A stretch of DNA of 64,000 nucleotides, taken from positions 4,402,001 to 4,466,000 of the forward strand of contig NZ_CP041244.1 in NCBI RefSeq assembly GCF_006547145.1, read 5' to 3'. The DNA comes from Actinomadura sp. WMMA1423. Its GTDB lineage: Bacteria > Actinomycetota > Actinomycetes > Streptosporangiales > Streptosporangiaceae. The notes below the pieces were generated by a model. It made no database searches. It saw nothing but the letters and a program-made list of their open reading frames with translations, and was not told the DNA's origin. Positions 8,057-17,032 of the stretch are shown piece after piece. The position numbers and the translations under genes were made by a program. How positions within the stretch are numbered: the stretch's first letter is position 1; each line of letters starts with the position of its first letter.

Positions 8057-11000
8057 CTAGTCCCGCTTTCGTCAGGGTCAGTTTCGTCCGGGGCGGTGAA
8101 GGCGGTTCGGATGTCCGAAGGGAGCGGGCGTTCGGTGGTGGCATGCCAGAGGCTGCGCAGTGTGTTCATCCCCAACTGCCGAGTGAGACGTTCGAGATGA
8201 TGGGGCGCGGGCCCGGTGGCGGAATGGGGATATTCGTCGAACAGAGCGATACACCGGATGATCCATTCAAGGGCCTTCTGGGGGTCGCCCCGATCTTCGG
8301 CAAGCAATCCGAACTGGCCGTAGGTTTGGACCATGCCCGGCCGATCGCCGAGCTCTTGGAAGATGGTGATGGCTTGTCGATACCACAGTTCGGCCTGGTC
8401 AAGGTCTCCACGCCGTTGGGCGATCATGCCGAGCTGGTGGTAGCAACGGGCCGTTCTGGGCCGGTCGCGAAGTTCTTCGAAGATGGTGAGAGCTTGGCGG
8501 TACCGGTGTAGGGCTTGGTTCAGGTCTCCACGGTGTTGGGCAGTTGTGCCGAGCTGGTGGTAAGTGCTGGCCATTCCGGGCCGATTACGGAGCTGTTCTT
8601 TGATGATTAGGGATTGGCGGTACCAGTTTTCGGCCTGGTCCAAGTCCCCCCGCAACTGGGCGGTCGTGCCGAGCTGGTGGTAGCTGCCAGCCATACCAGG
8701 CCGGTCGCCGAGCTCTTCGAAGAAGGTGAGGGATTGCCGGTACCAGTGTTCGGCCTGGTCCAAGTCCCCCCGCAACTGGGCGGTGATACCGAGCTGATGA
8801 TAGCTGGAGGCCATGCCTGACCGGTCGCGCCGCTGCTCTTTGATGGTCAGGGATTGCCGGTACCAGTTTTCGGCCTGGTCCAAGCCCCCTTGCCCCTGAG
8901 CGGTCATGCCGAGTTGGTGGTAGAGGACGGCAGTGTTGGCGCGGGTGTGATCTGTTTCGGGGAGTTGCTGGATGGCGTGTAAGAGGGTGCGGTAGGTGTC
9001 TTCTGCCTGTTTGAGTTGTCCGGCAGCCTGGAGGCGGTTTGCCTGGCTGTGGGTGAGGAATGCCCACAGGTCACCGGCGGGGCTGTCAAGGCGGGGTGGG
9101 GTTCCGGGCGGGTCTTCCAGGATGTCTTGAGCGCGGTCGACCCAGGCGCGCGCCTCCTCATTCAGCCCCCGCAGTTCCCAGTAGTCGTTCAGGAGCGAAG
9201 CGATGTTGGTGGCGTGGTTCCAGCACTGATGATGCACCGCGTAGCCGAGCATGCCGGACAGGTTGCGGCGGTGCAGTTCCACCATGGCCACCGCGGTCTG
9301 GGCGTTCTCACTTTTCCACTGCTCGGCCAGCCACCCAGCGAATACCGCGTAGGCGTCCAGCAACGCTCGCATCGTGGCGGCGTGCTCGTCGGTGAATCCG
9401 TCGGGGTCAAGGCGTTTCCAGTGCGCGGTCAGATAGGACGGCAGCGCCGGGTGCAGGCGGAACATGCCCGTACCGAGTTCGGTCAGCAGCCCCACCTCCG
9501 TGGCCCGCCTCAGCAGGCCCAGCCACTCCTCAGATGAGAGACCACGTAGCCGTTGGGGGCATTCCGGCGATTGTGAGATCACGCCGAGAACGTCGCTGTC
9601 GGTGATGGTGTGGAACAGTGCCAGGGCGGTGATGGCCTGCTGGTCCTGGTCGGGTAGGTGGGTGAAGGAGTAGGCGATGCTGGCGGCCAGGCTGGTGGTG
9701 CGGTCTCCCTCATCCCGCACCGGCAACGGCTCGGTCCCTTTGAGCGCCTCCAGCAGCCGCTCGGGAGTGTTGGCGTCCAGGAGGGGCAGGGTCAGTCGCA
9801 TGCTGAGGGGGTGCCCGTCCAGCCATTGCATGAGGTCCTCGAACCCTCGCCGCTCACGCTTGGCTCGCGTGCCCGGGTACGGCTCCAGGAGGTGATCGGC
9901 GTACAGGACCGCCTCGTCCCGGTTCAATCCCCCCACCTCGATGCGACGGACCTGGGGACCGAGCCAGTCCTCGGGGCTGCGGCTGGTGATCACGATCGCC
10001 GAACGGCCCTTGGCAGCGACCCGGTGCAGGAAACCCCGCAGCTCATCCGCCTCATCCTCACCCAAAGGCGGGGTCGCTCCGGTGGGGTCGGGCATGGAGC
10101 GGACGGTCTCGAAGTTGTCCCACAACCACAAAATCCGATGGTCGCCCAACAACTTCTCGACGGTCTTGCGGCGCTCTAGTTGGTCCAAGGCCGCGAAGTC
10201 GCTGCCGAAGACCTTCAAGCCGAGGCTGGTGACCACACCATCCAGACCGAACGAGGCCACGCCAGGCTCGAACGAATCCCAGAAGACCAGCTCAGGCGAA
10301 TCGACACCGCCGGTGTCACGCCACCACCGCCCGAACGCCTTGGCCAACTCCGTCTTGCCCGTCCCACCAGGCCCATGCAAAACAACGACAGGCTGGAGAC
10401 GCGCCGCGGCATCGAGAATGAAGAGCAGGCCATCCCGCCCTACGAACTTCTCTACTGCGTCCAACCCAGCTCCTTGAGAGGAGCCTTCTTCCTCGGATTG
10501 GTTTCGTAGTTGGTTGAGCACTTTCTCCAGGGACGGAGTTCCCTTAGGGCGGTCGGCGCGAAGATGGGGGAAGGAGATGTCGCGGCGCCGGTAGTGGACG
10601 GGAATGATCCAGTCCTGGAGAGGCAGTTTCCCTTTCGGGCTGGGCCGCTGGTCGGCGAGGGCGAGGCGCAGGCGGCCCGCGGTCATGGCGTCGGCGATCC
10701 GGTCTCCGGCAAAGAGGCGCTCGTAGAAGACGGCCATGAACTCGGCGGCCGCGACGGCGTAGACGCTGTAGGCCATGGCGACCACCGAGGCCGCGCCGTC
10801 CTTGATCAGGCGGGTGGCGACGGCGGCTTCGACCTGGGACCCGATCTGGCCCGACTGGCAGGCGTTCAGCACGACGACGGGAACGCGCGCGGCCGCGAGG
10901 ACTTGGGCCACCCTGCCGGCGTCGACGTGGTCGGGGCCGCCTTCGGGTTTCTCGAACACGAGCATGCCCTGCGGCGCGGGGCCGGTGAACGTCAGCGGGT

Positions 11001-11799
11001 CCCAGTTCGCGGCGGGTGCCTGTCCGTCGCCGAAGACACCGTGGCCGTCGAAGTGGACGATCTGGAACGGCTCTCCGGCCTCGGCCGCCTGGAGCAGGGT
11101 CGTCTGGAGTTGGTCGAGGGTGGGCGGGCGAAGCACGACGAGGTCGACGTTGCCGCGGACCGCGTCCAGGCGCTCCAGCAGGGGCCTGGCGATCATCTGG
11201 TAGCCGACGTCGTCCTCGCCGGACGGACGGGAGATCACCATCAGCACACGGAGCCGGTCTCCGCTGGTGGGAAACGGTTTCAGCAGATCACTCGCGGAGA
11301 GCCGCCGGGTCAGGCTGAAACCGTCCAGCACCAGGGGGCGCCCGCGTCGCGGGTCGCGGAGCAGTTCCCAAGGGAGTCCCAGCCGGGGGGCGGTGGTCGA
11401 CTCGATGACGAGTTCCGGACGGTTTCCGCTGGCACGGACCGCGGCGTAAGCGGCGAGGGCGGGTCCGTCGCCGAACACCGCCCGGAAGATCGACTCGCCC
11501 CACCGGGGGATCTCGGCCGCGACGGCCCGCCCCCGGTCGGAGTAGACGGCGTAGGGGTGGCGGAGGTAGTCCTCCAGGTACCAGCGCAGATCCTCGATGT
11601 CCTCGGCGTCCAGCGGCCAGACCATCTCGATGTCCTCGACGGCGGTCTCGGGCTGGTCAACGCCCTGCCACCACACCGCAACCGACACCCGCCCCTGATC
11701 ACGAATCTTGATCAGGAGCCGGTCGTTCCCCTGCTCGGCCACCCGGTACCCCCTGGACCTTCTCCCCTGAGTGATCCACGAATACGGGACGTTGATCAC
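8053..11799 (-). CDS. CHAT protease - STAND/NB-ARC ATPase - TPR protein
   Basis: The protein has 1248 residues. The CHAT (caspase-like) domain has IVHFDGHGVF with catalytic His253 and VVLNACQSGQ with nucleophile Cys314. The STAND NTPase has Walker A GPGGTGKTE (Lys482), an ILWLWDNFE Walker B-like strand and a VITSRSPE sensor strand. A helical linker is followed by a TPR array (about residues 970-1175) of near-identical 40-residue units. Proteins of this design act as signal-activated proteases in bacterial conflict or NLR-like immunity; the trigger would bind the TPR region (family knowledge). The ORF is intact, starts at ATG 11799, is divergent from a paralogue at 12032 and is co-translated with a one-TM protein. 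The protease target is unknown. Confidence 0.9.
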   Translation of the reverse strand: MINVPYSWITQGRRSRGYRVAEQGNDRLLIKIRDQGRVSVAVWWQGVDQPETAVEDIEMVWPLDAEDIEDLRWYLEDYLRHPYAVYSDRGRAVAAEIPRWGESIFRAVFGDGPALAAYAAVRASGNRPELVIESTTAPRLGLPWELLRDPRRGRPLVLDGFSLTRRLSASDLLKPFPTSGDRLRVLMVISRPSGEDDVGYQMIARPLLERLDAVRGNVDLVVLRPPTLDQLQTTLLQAAEAGEPFQIVHFDGHGVFGDGQAPAANWDPLTFTGPAPQGMLVFEKPEGGPDHVDAGRVAQVLAAARVPVVVLNACQSGQIGSQVEAAVATRLIKDGAASVVAMAYSVYAVAAAEFMAVFYERLFAGDRIADAMTAGRLRLALADQRPSPKGKLPLQDWIIPVHYRRRDISFPHLRADRPKGTPSLEKVLNQLRNQSEEEGSSQGAGLDAVEKFVGRDGLLFILDAAARLQPVVVLHGPGGTGKTELAKAFGRWWRDTGGVDSPELVFWDSFEPGVASFGLDGVVTSLGLKVFGSDFAALDQLERRKTVEKLLGDHRILWLWDNFETVRSMPDPTGATPPLGEDEADELRGFLHRVAAKGRSAIVITSRSPEDWLGPQVRRIEVGGLNRDEAVLYADHLLEPYPGTRAKRERRGFEDLMQWLDGHPLSMRLTLPLLDANTPERLLEALKGTEPLPVRDEGDRTTSLAASIAYSFTHLPDQDQQAITALALFHTITDSDVLGVISQSPECPQRLRGLSSEEWLGLLRRATEVGLLTELGTGMFRLHPALPSYLTAHWKRLDPDGFTDEHAATMRALLDAYAVFAGWLAEQWKSENAQTAVAMVELHRRNLSGMLGYAVHHQCWNHATNIASLLNDYWELRGLNEEARAWVDRAQDILEDPPGTPPRLDSPAGDLWAFLTHSQANRLQAAGQLKQAEDTYRTLLHAIQQLPETDHTRANTAVLYHQLGMTAQGQGGLDQAENWYRQSLTIKEQRRDRSGMASSYHQLGITAQLRGDLDQAEHWYRQSLTFFEELGDRPGMAGSYHQLGTTAQLRGDLDQAENWYRQSLIIKEQLRNRPGMASTYHQLGTTAQHRGDLNQALHRYRQALTIFEELRDRPRTARCYHQLGMIAQRRGDLDQAELWYRQAITIFQELGDRPGMVQTYGQFGLLAEDRGDPQKALEWIIRCIALFDEYPHSATGPAPHHLERLTRQLGMNTLRSLWHATTERPLPSDIRTAFTAPDETDPDESGTR
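8271..8890 (-). repeat. Tandem 120-base repeats encoding TPR units
   Basis: The phrase encoding (D)LDQAE recurs at exactly 120-base intervals on the minus strand (around 8880, 8760, 8640, 8520, 8400 and 8280). This gives five full 40-residue units plus a diverged terminal one. Adjacent units share long identical nucleotide runs, indicating recent duplication. The divergent paralogue has four units, so copy number varies within the locus. Confidence 0.8.
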
Positions 11800-12031
11800 A
11801 ATGCGGTCCTCGGAGGTATCAGCCTAGGCGCGTCCTACCGTTCACGGGACGGAAAGATCCGCGTATTGCCCCGAGTGGCCGGAAGGGGTCATTCCGTTCT
11901 CCTTGAAATGCTCATTCGGGACGATCTAGTCGAGATGAGGTTCCCCTAGCAGGTTCGGACGAATATCGCTGTCTATCCTGCAACGAGAGCTCTACTGGGG
12001 ACTGGCTTTCCGTGGAATTACGGGGTGCGAT
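11800..12031. promoter_or_regulatory. Divergent promoter region of the two CHAT-STAND genes
   Basis: These 232 bases lie between the two divergent starts (ATG 11799 and GTG 12032) and must hold both promoters. The sequence is less GC-rich than its flanks, for example around 11865-11935 and 11960-12000. I find no strong inverted repeat or clear -10/-35 pair that I would assign. Confidence 0.5.
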
Positions 12032-15000
12032 GTGAGGGATGGCCGCCGGAGAAGTCAGCTTCTGGTGTCCGCGCGCGATGACGGCCGAGTGTCGATCCGG
12101 CTCCGATTGGCCGGTGAAGAGTTCGCGAGCGATCTGGTCACCGCCCGGGAGGTGCCGTGGCCCCTGGACGACGAGGCCCTCAAGGATCTGCGCTGGTACC
12201 TGGAGGACTACCTGAGCGCGCCGTTCGCCTCCTACGACGACCGCGGCGCCGCGATCCGAGACTGCTTGGCCGCCTGGGGCGGCGACCTGTTCAGCGCGCT
12301 CCTCGGGGAATCCGGCCCGGCCCGTGAGGCGTACGTGGCGGCCCGGAGCCGCGGGGACATGGAGCTCGTCCTCCAAGCGACGTCGGCCCCCTTCCTCGGT
12401 CTGCCGTGGGAACTGCTGCGCGACCCGGCCCGCCCGGCACCACTGGCCCTCGAAGACGTCGCGGTGATCCGGACCCTGCCGTCCGCGGATCTGACCGAGT
12501 CGTTCGAACCCGTCCACACCGCGGGGCCGCGACTGCGGGTGCTGATGGTGATTTCCCGGCCCGACGGCACGGAAGACGTGGGCTACCAGATGGTCGCCAG
12601 GCCTCTCCTGGAACGCCTGGAATCCGTCCGCGGCACGGTCGAGCTGACGGTGCTTCGGCCGCCCACCCTCAACCAGTTCGAGAAGGTCCTCCAGGAGGCG
12701 GTGGATCGTGGGGAGCCGTTCCAGGTCGTACATTTCGACGGCCACGGCGTCTTCGCCCGCCAACCCGTCATTCCTGCCGGACGCGGTTCCACCAGGTACG
12801 AGACCAGCGGCGCGAGGGGGATGCTCGCGTTCGAGAAACCCGACGGCGGCGCGGATCTCGTCCCCGCCGACCGGGTCGCGGCGGTCCTGGCCGCCGGCCG
12901 GGTCCCTGTCGTGGTGTTGAACGCCTGCCAGTCGGCGCAGATCGGCAGTGAGGTGGAGGCCTCGGTCGCGACCCGTCTCCTGCGCGAAGGCTCCGCCTCG
13001 GTGGTCGCCATGGCCTACAGCGTCTACGCCGTCGCGGCCGCCGAGTTCATGGCCGTGTTCTACGAGCGGCTTTTCGCCGGGGACAGCGTGAGCGACGCCG
13101 TCGCCAAAGCACGGCGGCACCTGCACACCGCCAATCTCCGCCCCAGTCCAAAGGGATGGCTGCCCCTGGAGGACTGGATGGTCCCGGTCCACTACATGCG
13201 CCGGGACATCTCCTTCCGAGGCCTCGTCACCTCACGGCCGCAATCGGTATCGCAGACAGCCATGCTGGCCAAGTTCCGCGCCCAGGCTCAGGACGACGAC
13301 GGGACGGATGGAGATGACGGACTTGCAGCGACTAAAAGGTTCGTAGGGCGGGACGGTCTGCTCTACACCCTGGATACCGCGGCGCGTCTCCAGCCTGTCA
13401 TCGTCGTGCATGGGCCTGGTGGGACGGGGAAGACGGAGTTGGCCAAGGCGTTCGGGCGGTGGTGGCGTGACACCGGCGGTGTCGATTCGCCCGAGCTGGT
13501 CTTCTGGGATTCGTTCGAGCCCGGGGTGGCCTCGTTCGGTCTGGGCGGTCTGGTCACCAGCCTCGGCTTGAAGGTCTTCGGCAGTGACTTCGCGGCATTG
13601 GACCAGGCAGAGCGCCGCAAGACGATCGAGGGGTATCTCGCCGAGTACCGGGTTTTGTGGTTGTGGGACAACTTCGAGACCGTCCGCTCCATGCCCGACC
13701 CCACCGGCGCGACCCCGCCTCTGGAGGAAGACGAAGCCGACGAACTGCGGGGTTTCCTGCACCGGGTCGCCACCAAGGGCCGCTCTGCCATCGTGATCAC
13801 CAGCCGCAGCCCCGAGGACTGGCTCGGCCCCCAGGTCCGTCGCATCGAGGTGGGGGGATTGAACCGGGACGAGGCGGTCCTGTACGCCGATCACCTCCTG
13901 GAGCCGTACCCGGGCACGCGAGCCAAGCGTGAGCGGCGAGGGTTCGAGGACCTCATGCAATGGCTGGACGGGCACCCCCTCAGCATGCGACTGACCCTCC
14001 GCCTCCTGGACGGCAACACTCCCGAGCGGCTGCTGGAGGCGCTCAAAGGGACCGAGCCGCTGCCGGTGCGAGACGAGGGAGACCGCACCACCAACCTGGC
14101 CGCCAGCATCGCCTACTCCTTCACCCACCTACCCGACCAGGACCAGCAGGCCATCACCGCCCTGGCACTGTTCCACACCATCACCGACGGCAAGGTCCTC
14201 GGCCTGATCTCACAATCACCGGAATGCCCTCAACGGCTGCGCGGCCTGTCGTATGAGGAGTGGCTGGGCCTGCTGAAGCGGGCCACGGAAGTGGGGCTGC
14301 TGACCGAACTCGGTACCGGCATATTCCGCCTGCACCCGGCGCTGCCGTCCTATCTGACCGCGCACTGGAAACGCCTCAACCCTGACGGATTCACCGACGA
14401 GCACGCCGCCGCAACGCAGGCGCTCCTGGACGCCTACGCGGCCTACGCCCTGTGGCTGGCCGAGCAGTGGAACAGCGAGAACGCCCAAACCGCGGTGACC
14501 TTGGTGGAACTGCACCGCCGCAACCTGTCCGGCATGCTCAGCCACGCCCTTGTCCACCGGCACTGGACCCACGCCGCCGCCATCGCCAGGCCTCTGAACG
14601 ACTACTGGGAACTGCGGGGACTGCACGAGGAGGCACGGGTCTGGGTCGACCGCGCCCAGAACATCCTGGAGGACCCGCCCGGAACCCCGCCCCGCCTCGG
14701 TACCCCCGCCGGTGACCTGTGGGCATTCCTCACCAGCAGCCAAGCCAACCGCCACCTCGCCGCCGGACAACTCAAACAGGCCGAAGACATCTACCGCACC
14801 CTCCTACAAGCCCTCCAGCACCTCCCCGAATCCGATTACACCCGCATGAACATCGCCGTCCTCTATCACCAGCTCGCCAGGACCGCCCAGCAGCGGGGGG
14901 ACCTGGACCAGGCCGGACATTGGCAACAGCAATCCACCACCATCAGAGAACAGCTGCACGATCGGCCCAACATGGGCGCCAGCTACCACCAGCTCGGCGT

Positions 15001-15630
15001 CACCGCCCAGCTGAAGGGCGACCTCGACCAGGCCGAACACTGGTACCGGCAGGCTCTCGCCATCGAAGAGCAGAACCGCAACCGGCCCGGCATGGCCGCC
15101 GGCTACTACCAGCTCGGCATGACCGCTCAACTGCGAGGGGACCTGGACGAGGCAGAACGCCGGTGCGGGCAGGCCCTCACCATCGCAACACAACTCCGCG
15201 ACCGGCACGGGATGGCCCGCAGCTACCACCATCTCGGCATCACCGCCCAAACCCGGGGGAGCTGGATAAAGCCGAAGACAGGTACCGGCAAGCCCTCATC
15301 ATCGAAGAACAGCTCCGCAACCGGCCCGGCATGGCCCAGAGTTACGGGCAGCTCGGATTGCTCGCCGAGGACCGCGGTGACCTCCACCAGGCCCTCGAAT
15401 GGACTGTCCGGTGCGTCGCCCTGTTCGACGAGTACCCCCACCCCGCCACCGGACCCGCGCCCCGCCACCTCGAACGCCTCACCCGCCAAGTCGGCGTCGA
15501 TGTACTGCGCGCCCTCTGGCAGACGACCACCGGTCGCCCCATCCCCCCACACATCCACACGGCCGTCACCGCCAACACCGGTGAGAACGGGACCGACCCC
15601 GAGGTCTCAGGAACTTCACCCCGCAAGTAG
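12032..15630 (+). CDS. CHAT-STAND-TPR paralogue, frameshifted near the 3' end
   Basis: This is a paralogue of the divergent gene with the same domain order. The CHAT domain has HFDGHGVF (His238) and LNACQSAQ (Cys299), the STAND ATPase has GPGGTGKTE (Lys467), and four TPR units follow from about residue 965. The sequence matches the sister until TAQTRG. There a run of five G at 15255-15259 lacks one base compared with the expected CGG GGG GAG, and the frame shifts. The correct continuation (ELDKAEDRYRQAL...FDEYPHPATGP...TSPRK) resumes in the next frame and ends at 15630, matching the sister's C-terminus. Without correction the frame runs on to 15910 over the next gene. It is either a recent inactivation, a phase-variable site or a sequencing error. 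No small TM gene follows. Confidence 0.8.
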
Positions 15631-15641
15631 CCCACCGCAGC

Positions 15642-16481
15642 TCAAGTCAGGCTCAGGACGGCCTCGGCTATCTGGCCGGGTTGTTCGGCGACCATGTTGT
15701 GGCTGGCGGGCAGGTCGAGTACGCGCAGGTGGGGCCGGTCGGCGGCGAGGGTCAGCAGGTCCCGGCGGATGCCTGCGCGTTGTGCCGCCATCAGGTCACC
15801 GACTCGGGGCGGTAGGCCGGGGAGATTCTCCGTGGCCAGGACGAAGAGGGCGGGACAGCGGATGTCGGCCACCGCCGCGACGCTGTCCTGGAAATGGGGG
15901 TCGTATCTGAGCCGACTGGCCAATGCCGCGTCGGGGCGCACGTAGGCGCCCTCGTCGGTGGTCCGCAGCGATCGCTGCGGATGCATCGCCGCGGCGGCCT
16001 CGGTCAGCGGACGGGCCATCGCCTCGGCTTGGGCGTCGAAGATGGCCTTCATCTCCGTCAGGAGCGCGGCCAGTTCGTCCTGCTCGAGGCCCGCGTAGTG
16101 CCGGGGGGCGGTCTCGGCCGAGCGCAGGCCGTCGAGGTTGACGATCCCGGGACCGTCCGGGTGGCGGAGCGCCCACCGCACCGCGATCATGCCGCCGAGC
16201 GAGTGGCCCACCAGGACGGGAGCCTCCAGGTTGAAGTGGCCGATGACCGCCTGGACGTCGTCCAGGACCGCCTCCCAATCCCACGGTCCGTCGCCGGACA
16301 GTCCGTGGCCGCGCAGGTCCATCGCGACCACCCGGTGCGCGTCGGTCAGCAGGGGCGCGACCGCGTCCCAGTGCAGGAGGGTGCCGCCGAGGCCGTGGAG
16401 CAGCAGCACCGGGGTTCCGCGACCGCCGTGGTCGCGGACGGCCAGCGGGACCGGGCGGTCATCAATGATCACGTCGTGCAC
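15642..16481 (-). CDS. Alpha/beta hydrolase
   Basis: The product has 279 residues with the classical fold: oxyanion HGLGG (about residues 29-33), VVAMDLRGHGLSG, nucleophile elbow VGHSLGGM and a C-terminal His in LPASHNMV. It is probably a cytoplasmic esterase, lactonase or C-C hydrolase; the substrate cannot be read from sequence. Its ATG overlaps the end of the upstream HTH regulator by 20 bases, indicating an operon. It ends 12 bases from the end of the convergent CHAT-STAND paralogue, unrelated to it in strand. Confidence 0.85.
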   Translation of the reverse strand: MHDVIIDDRPVPLAVRDHGGRGTPVLLLHGLGGTLLHWDAVAPLLTDAHRVVAMDLRGHGLSGDGPWDWEAVLDDVQAVIGHFNLEAPVLVGHSLGGMIAVRWALRHPDGPGIVNLDGLRSAETAPRHYAGLEQDELAALLTEMKAIFDAQAEAMARPLTEAAAAMHPQRSLRTTDEGAYVRPDAALASRLRYDPHFQDSVAAVADIRCPALFVLATENLPGLPPRVGDLMAAQRAGIRRDLLTLAADRPHLRVLDLPASHNMVAEQPGQIAEAVLSLT

Positions 16482-16947
16482 GGGTGTTCTCCCGGGGGCG
16501 GTTGAGCCGTTCGCGGATGGAGGAGGTGGTGACGCCGCCGTCGGGGTGCTGGTCGAGCTTGCCGCGCTTGACCAGGTCGTGGACGCCCTGCCGGGTGATG
16601 CCGAGCATCGCCCCGGCCTTGGAGTACGGCACGGCGGGAGCCGGATGGACGATCGAGCGGGCCACGGCCCGCCCCACCGCGGTCCGCCACCAGGAGGCCG
16701 GCGGGTCGAAGGGCGCGTCGCCGGGGAAGAACACCCCGATGAGCCGGGCCGCGGTCAGGGCGGCCCGCTCCCGGTCGGGGCCGAGGAGTTGGGCGGCCCA
16801 GACCTCGGCCTCCACGCGCAGCCGCGTCCTGATCGGCTCGAGCGGCTCGTCGGAGGCCAGAAGGATCTCCAGCGGATCGAGGATCCGCGTCTCCAGCAGC
16901 CGGACGAGTTCCGCCACCAGCTCGACATGGTCTTCCGTGGTCGTCAC
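16462..16947 (-). CDS. HTH transcriptional regulator upstream of hydrolase
   Basis: The product has 161 residues with a GTG start at 16947; longer upstream frames cross the divergent dipeptidase. The N-terminal ~105 residues are helical (VELVAELVRLLETRILDPLEIL), possibly dimerisation or ligand-binding. The C-terminal part has a clear helix-turn-helix, YSKAGAMLGITRQGVHDLVKRGKL, followed by a short wing-like segment (TTSSIRERLNR). It overlaps the hydrolase start. Its own start lies inside the first of three CAAGT-type boxes, so autoregulation is likely. The family was not recognised. Confidence 0.7.
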   Translation of the reverse strand: MTTTEDHVELVAELVRLLETRILDPLEILLASDEPLEPIRTRLRVEAEVWAAQLLGPDRERAALTAARLIGVFFPGDAPFDPPASWWRTAVGRAVARSIVHPAPAVPYSKAGAMLGITRQGVHDLVKRGKLDQHPDGGVTTSSIRERLNRPRENTRARRDH

Positions 16948-16991
16948 TTGACACAAGATAGCAAGTACTTGTCGTCTGACGTCAAGTAGTT
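16947..16991. promoter_or_regulatory. Cluster of CAAGT-box operators
   Basis: Three related dyads occur within 45 bases: CTTG-ACA-CAAG (16947-16957), the perfect palindrome CAAGTACTTG (16962-16971) and a degenerate CAAGTAGTT (16983-16991). They lie between the HTH gene and the divergent dipeptidase, so one regulator could control both directions. Confidence 0.55.
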
Positions 16992-17032
16992 CGCCGAAAC
17001 GGGCCCCGGGCCTCCGGGTTACAGTGCCGGGC

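Noticed and set aside
10510..11949. 479-codon plus-strand frame opposite the CHAT domain
   Set aside because: Low-quality composition and fully antisense to conserved CHAT coding sequence with catalytic motifs.
15258..15910. C-terminal extension of the 1292-codon frame of the plus-strand CHAT-STAND gene
   Set aside because: Sequence after the G run at 15255-15259 no longer resembles the paralogue and crosses the alpha/beta hydrolase gene; the true continuation is in another frame to 15630.
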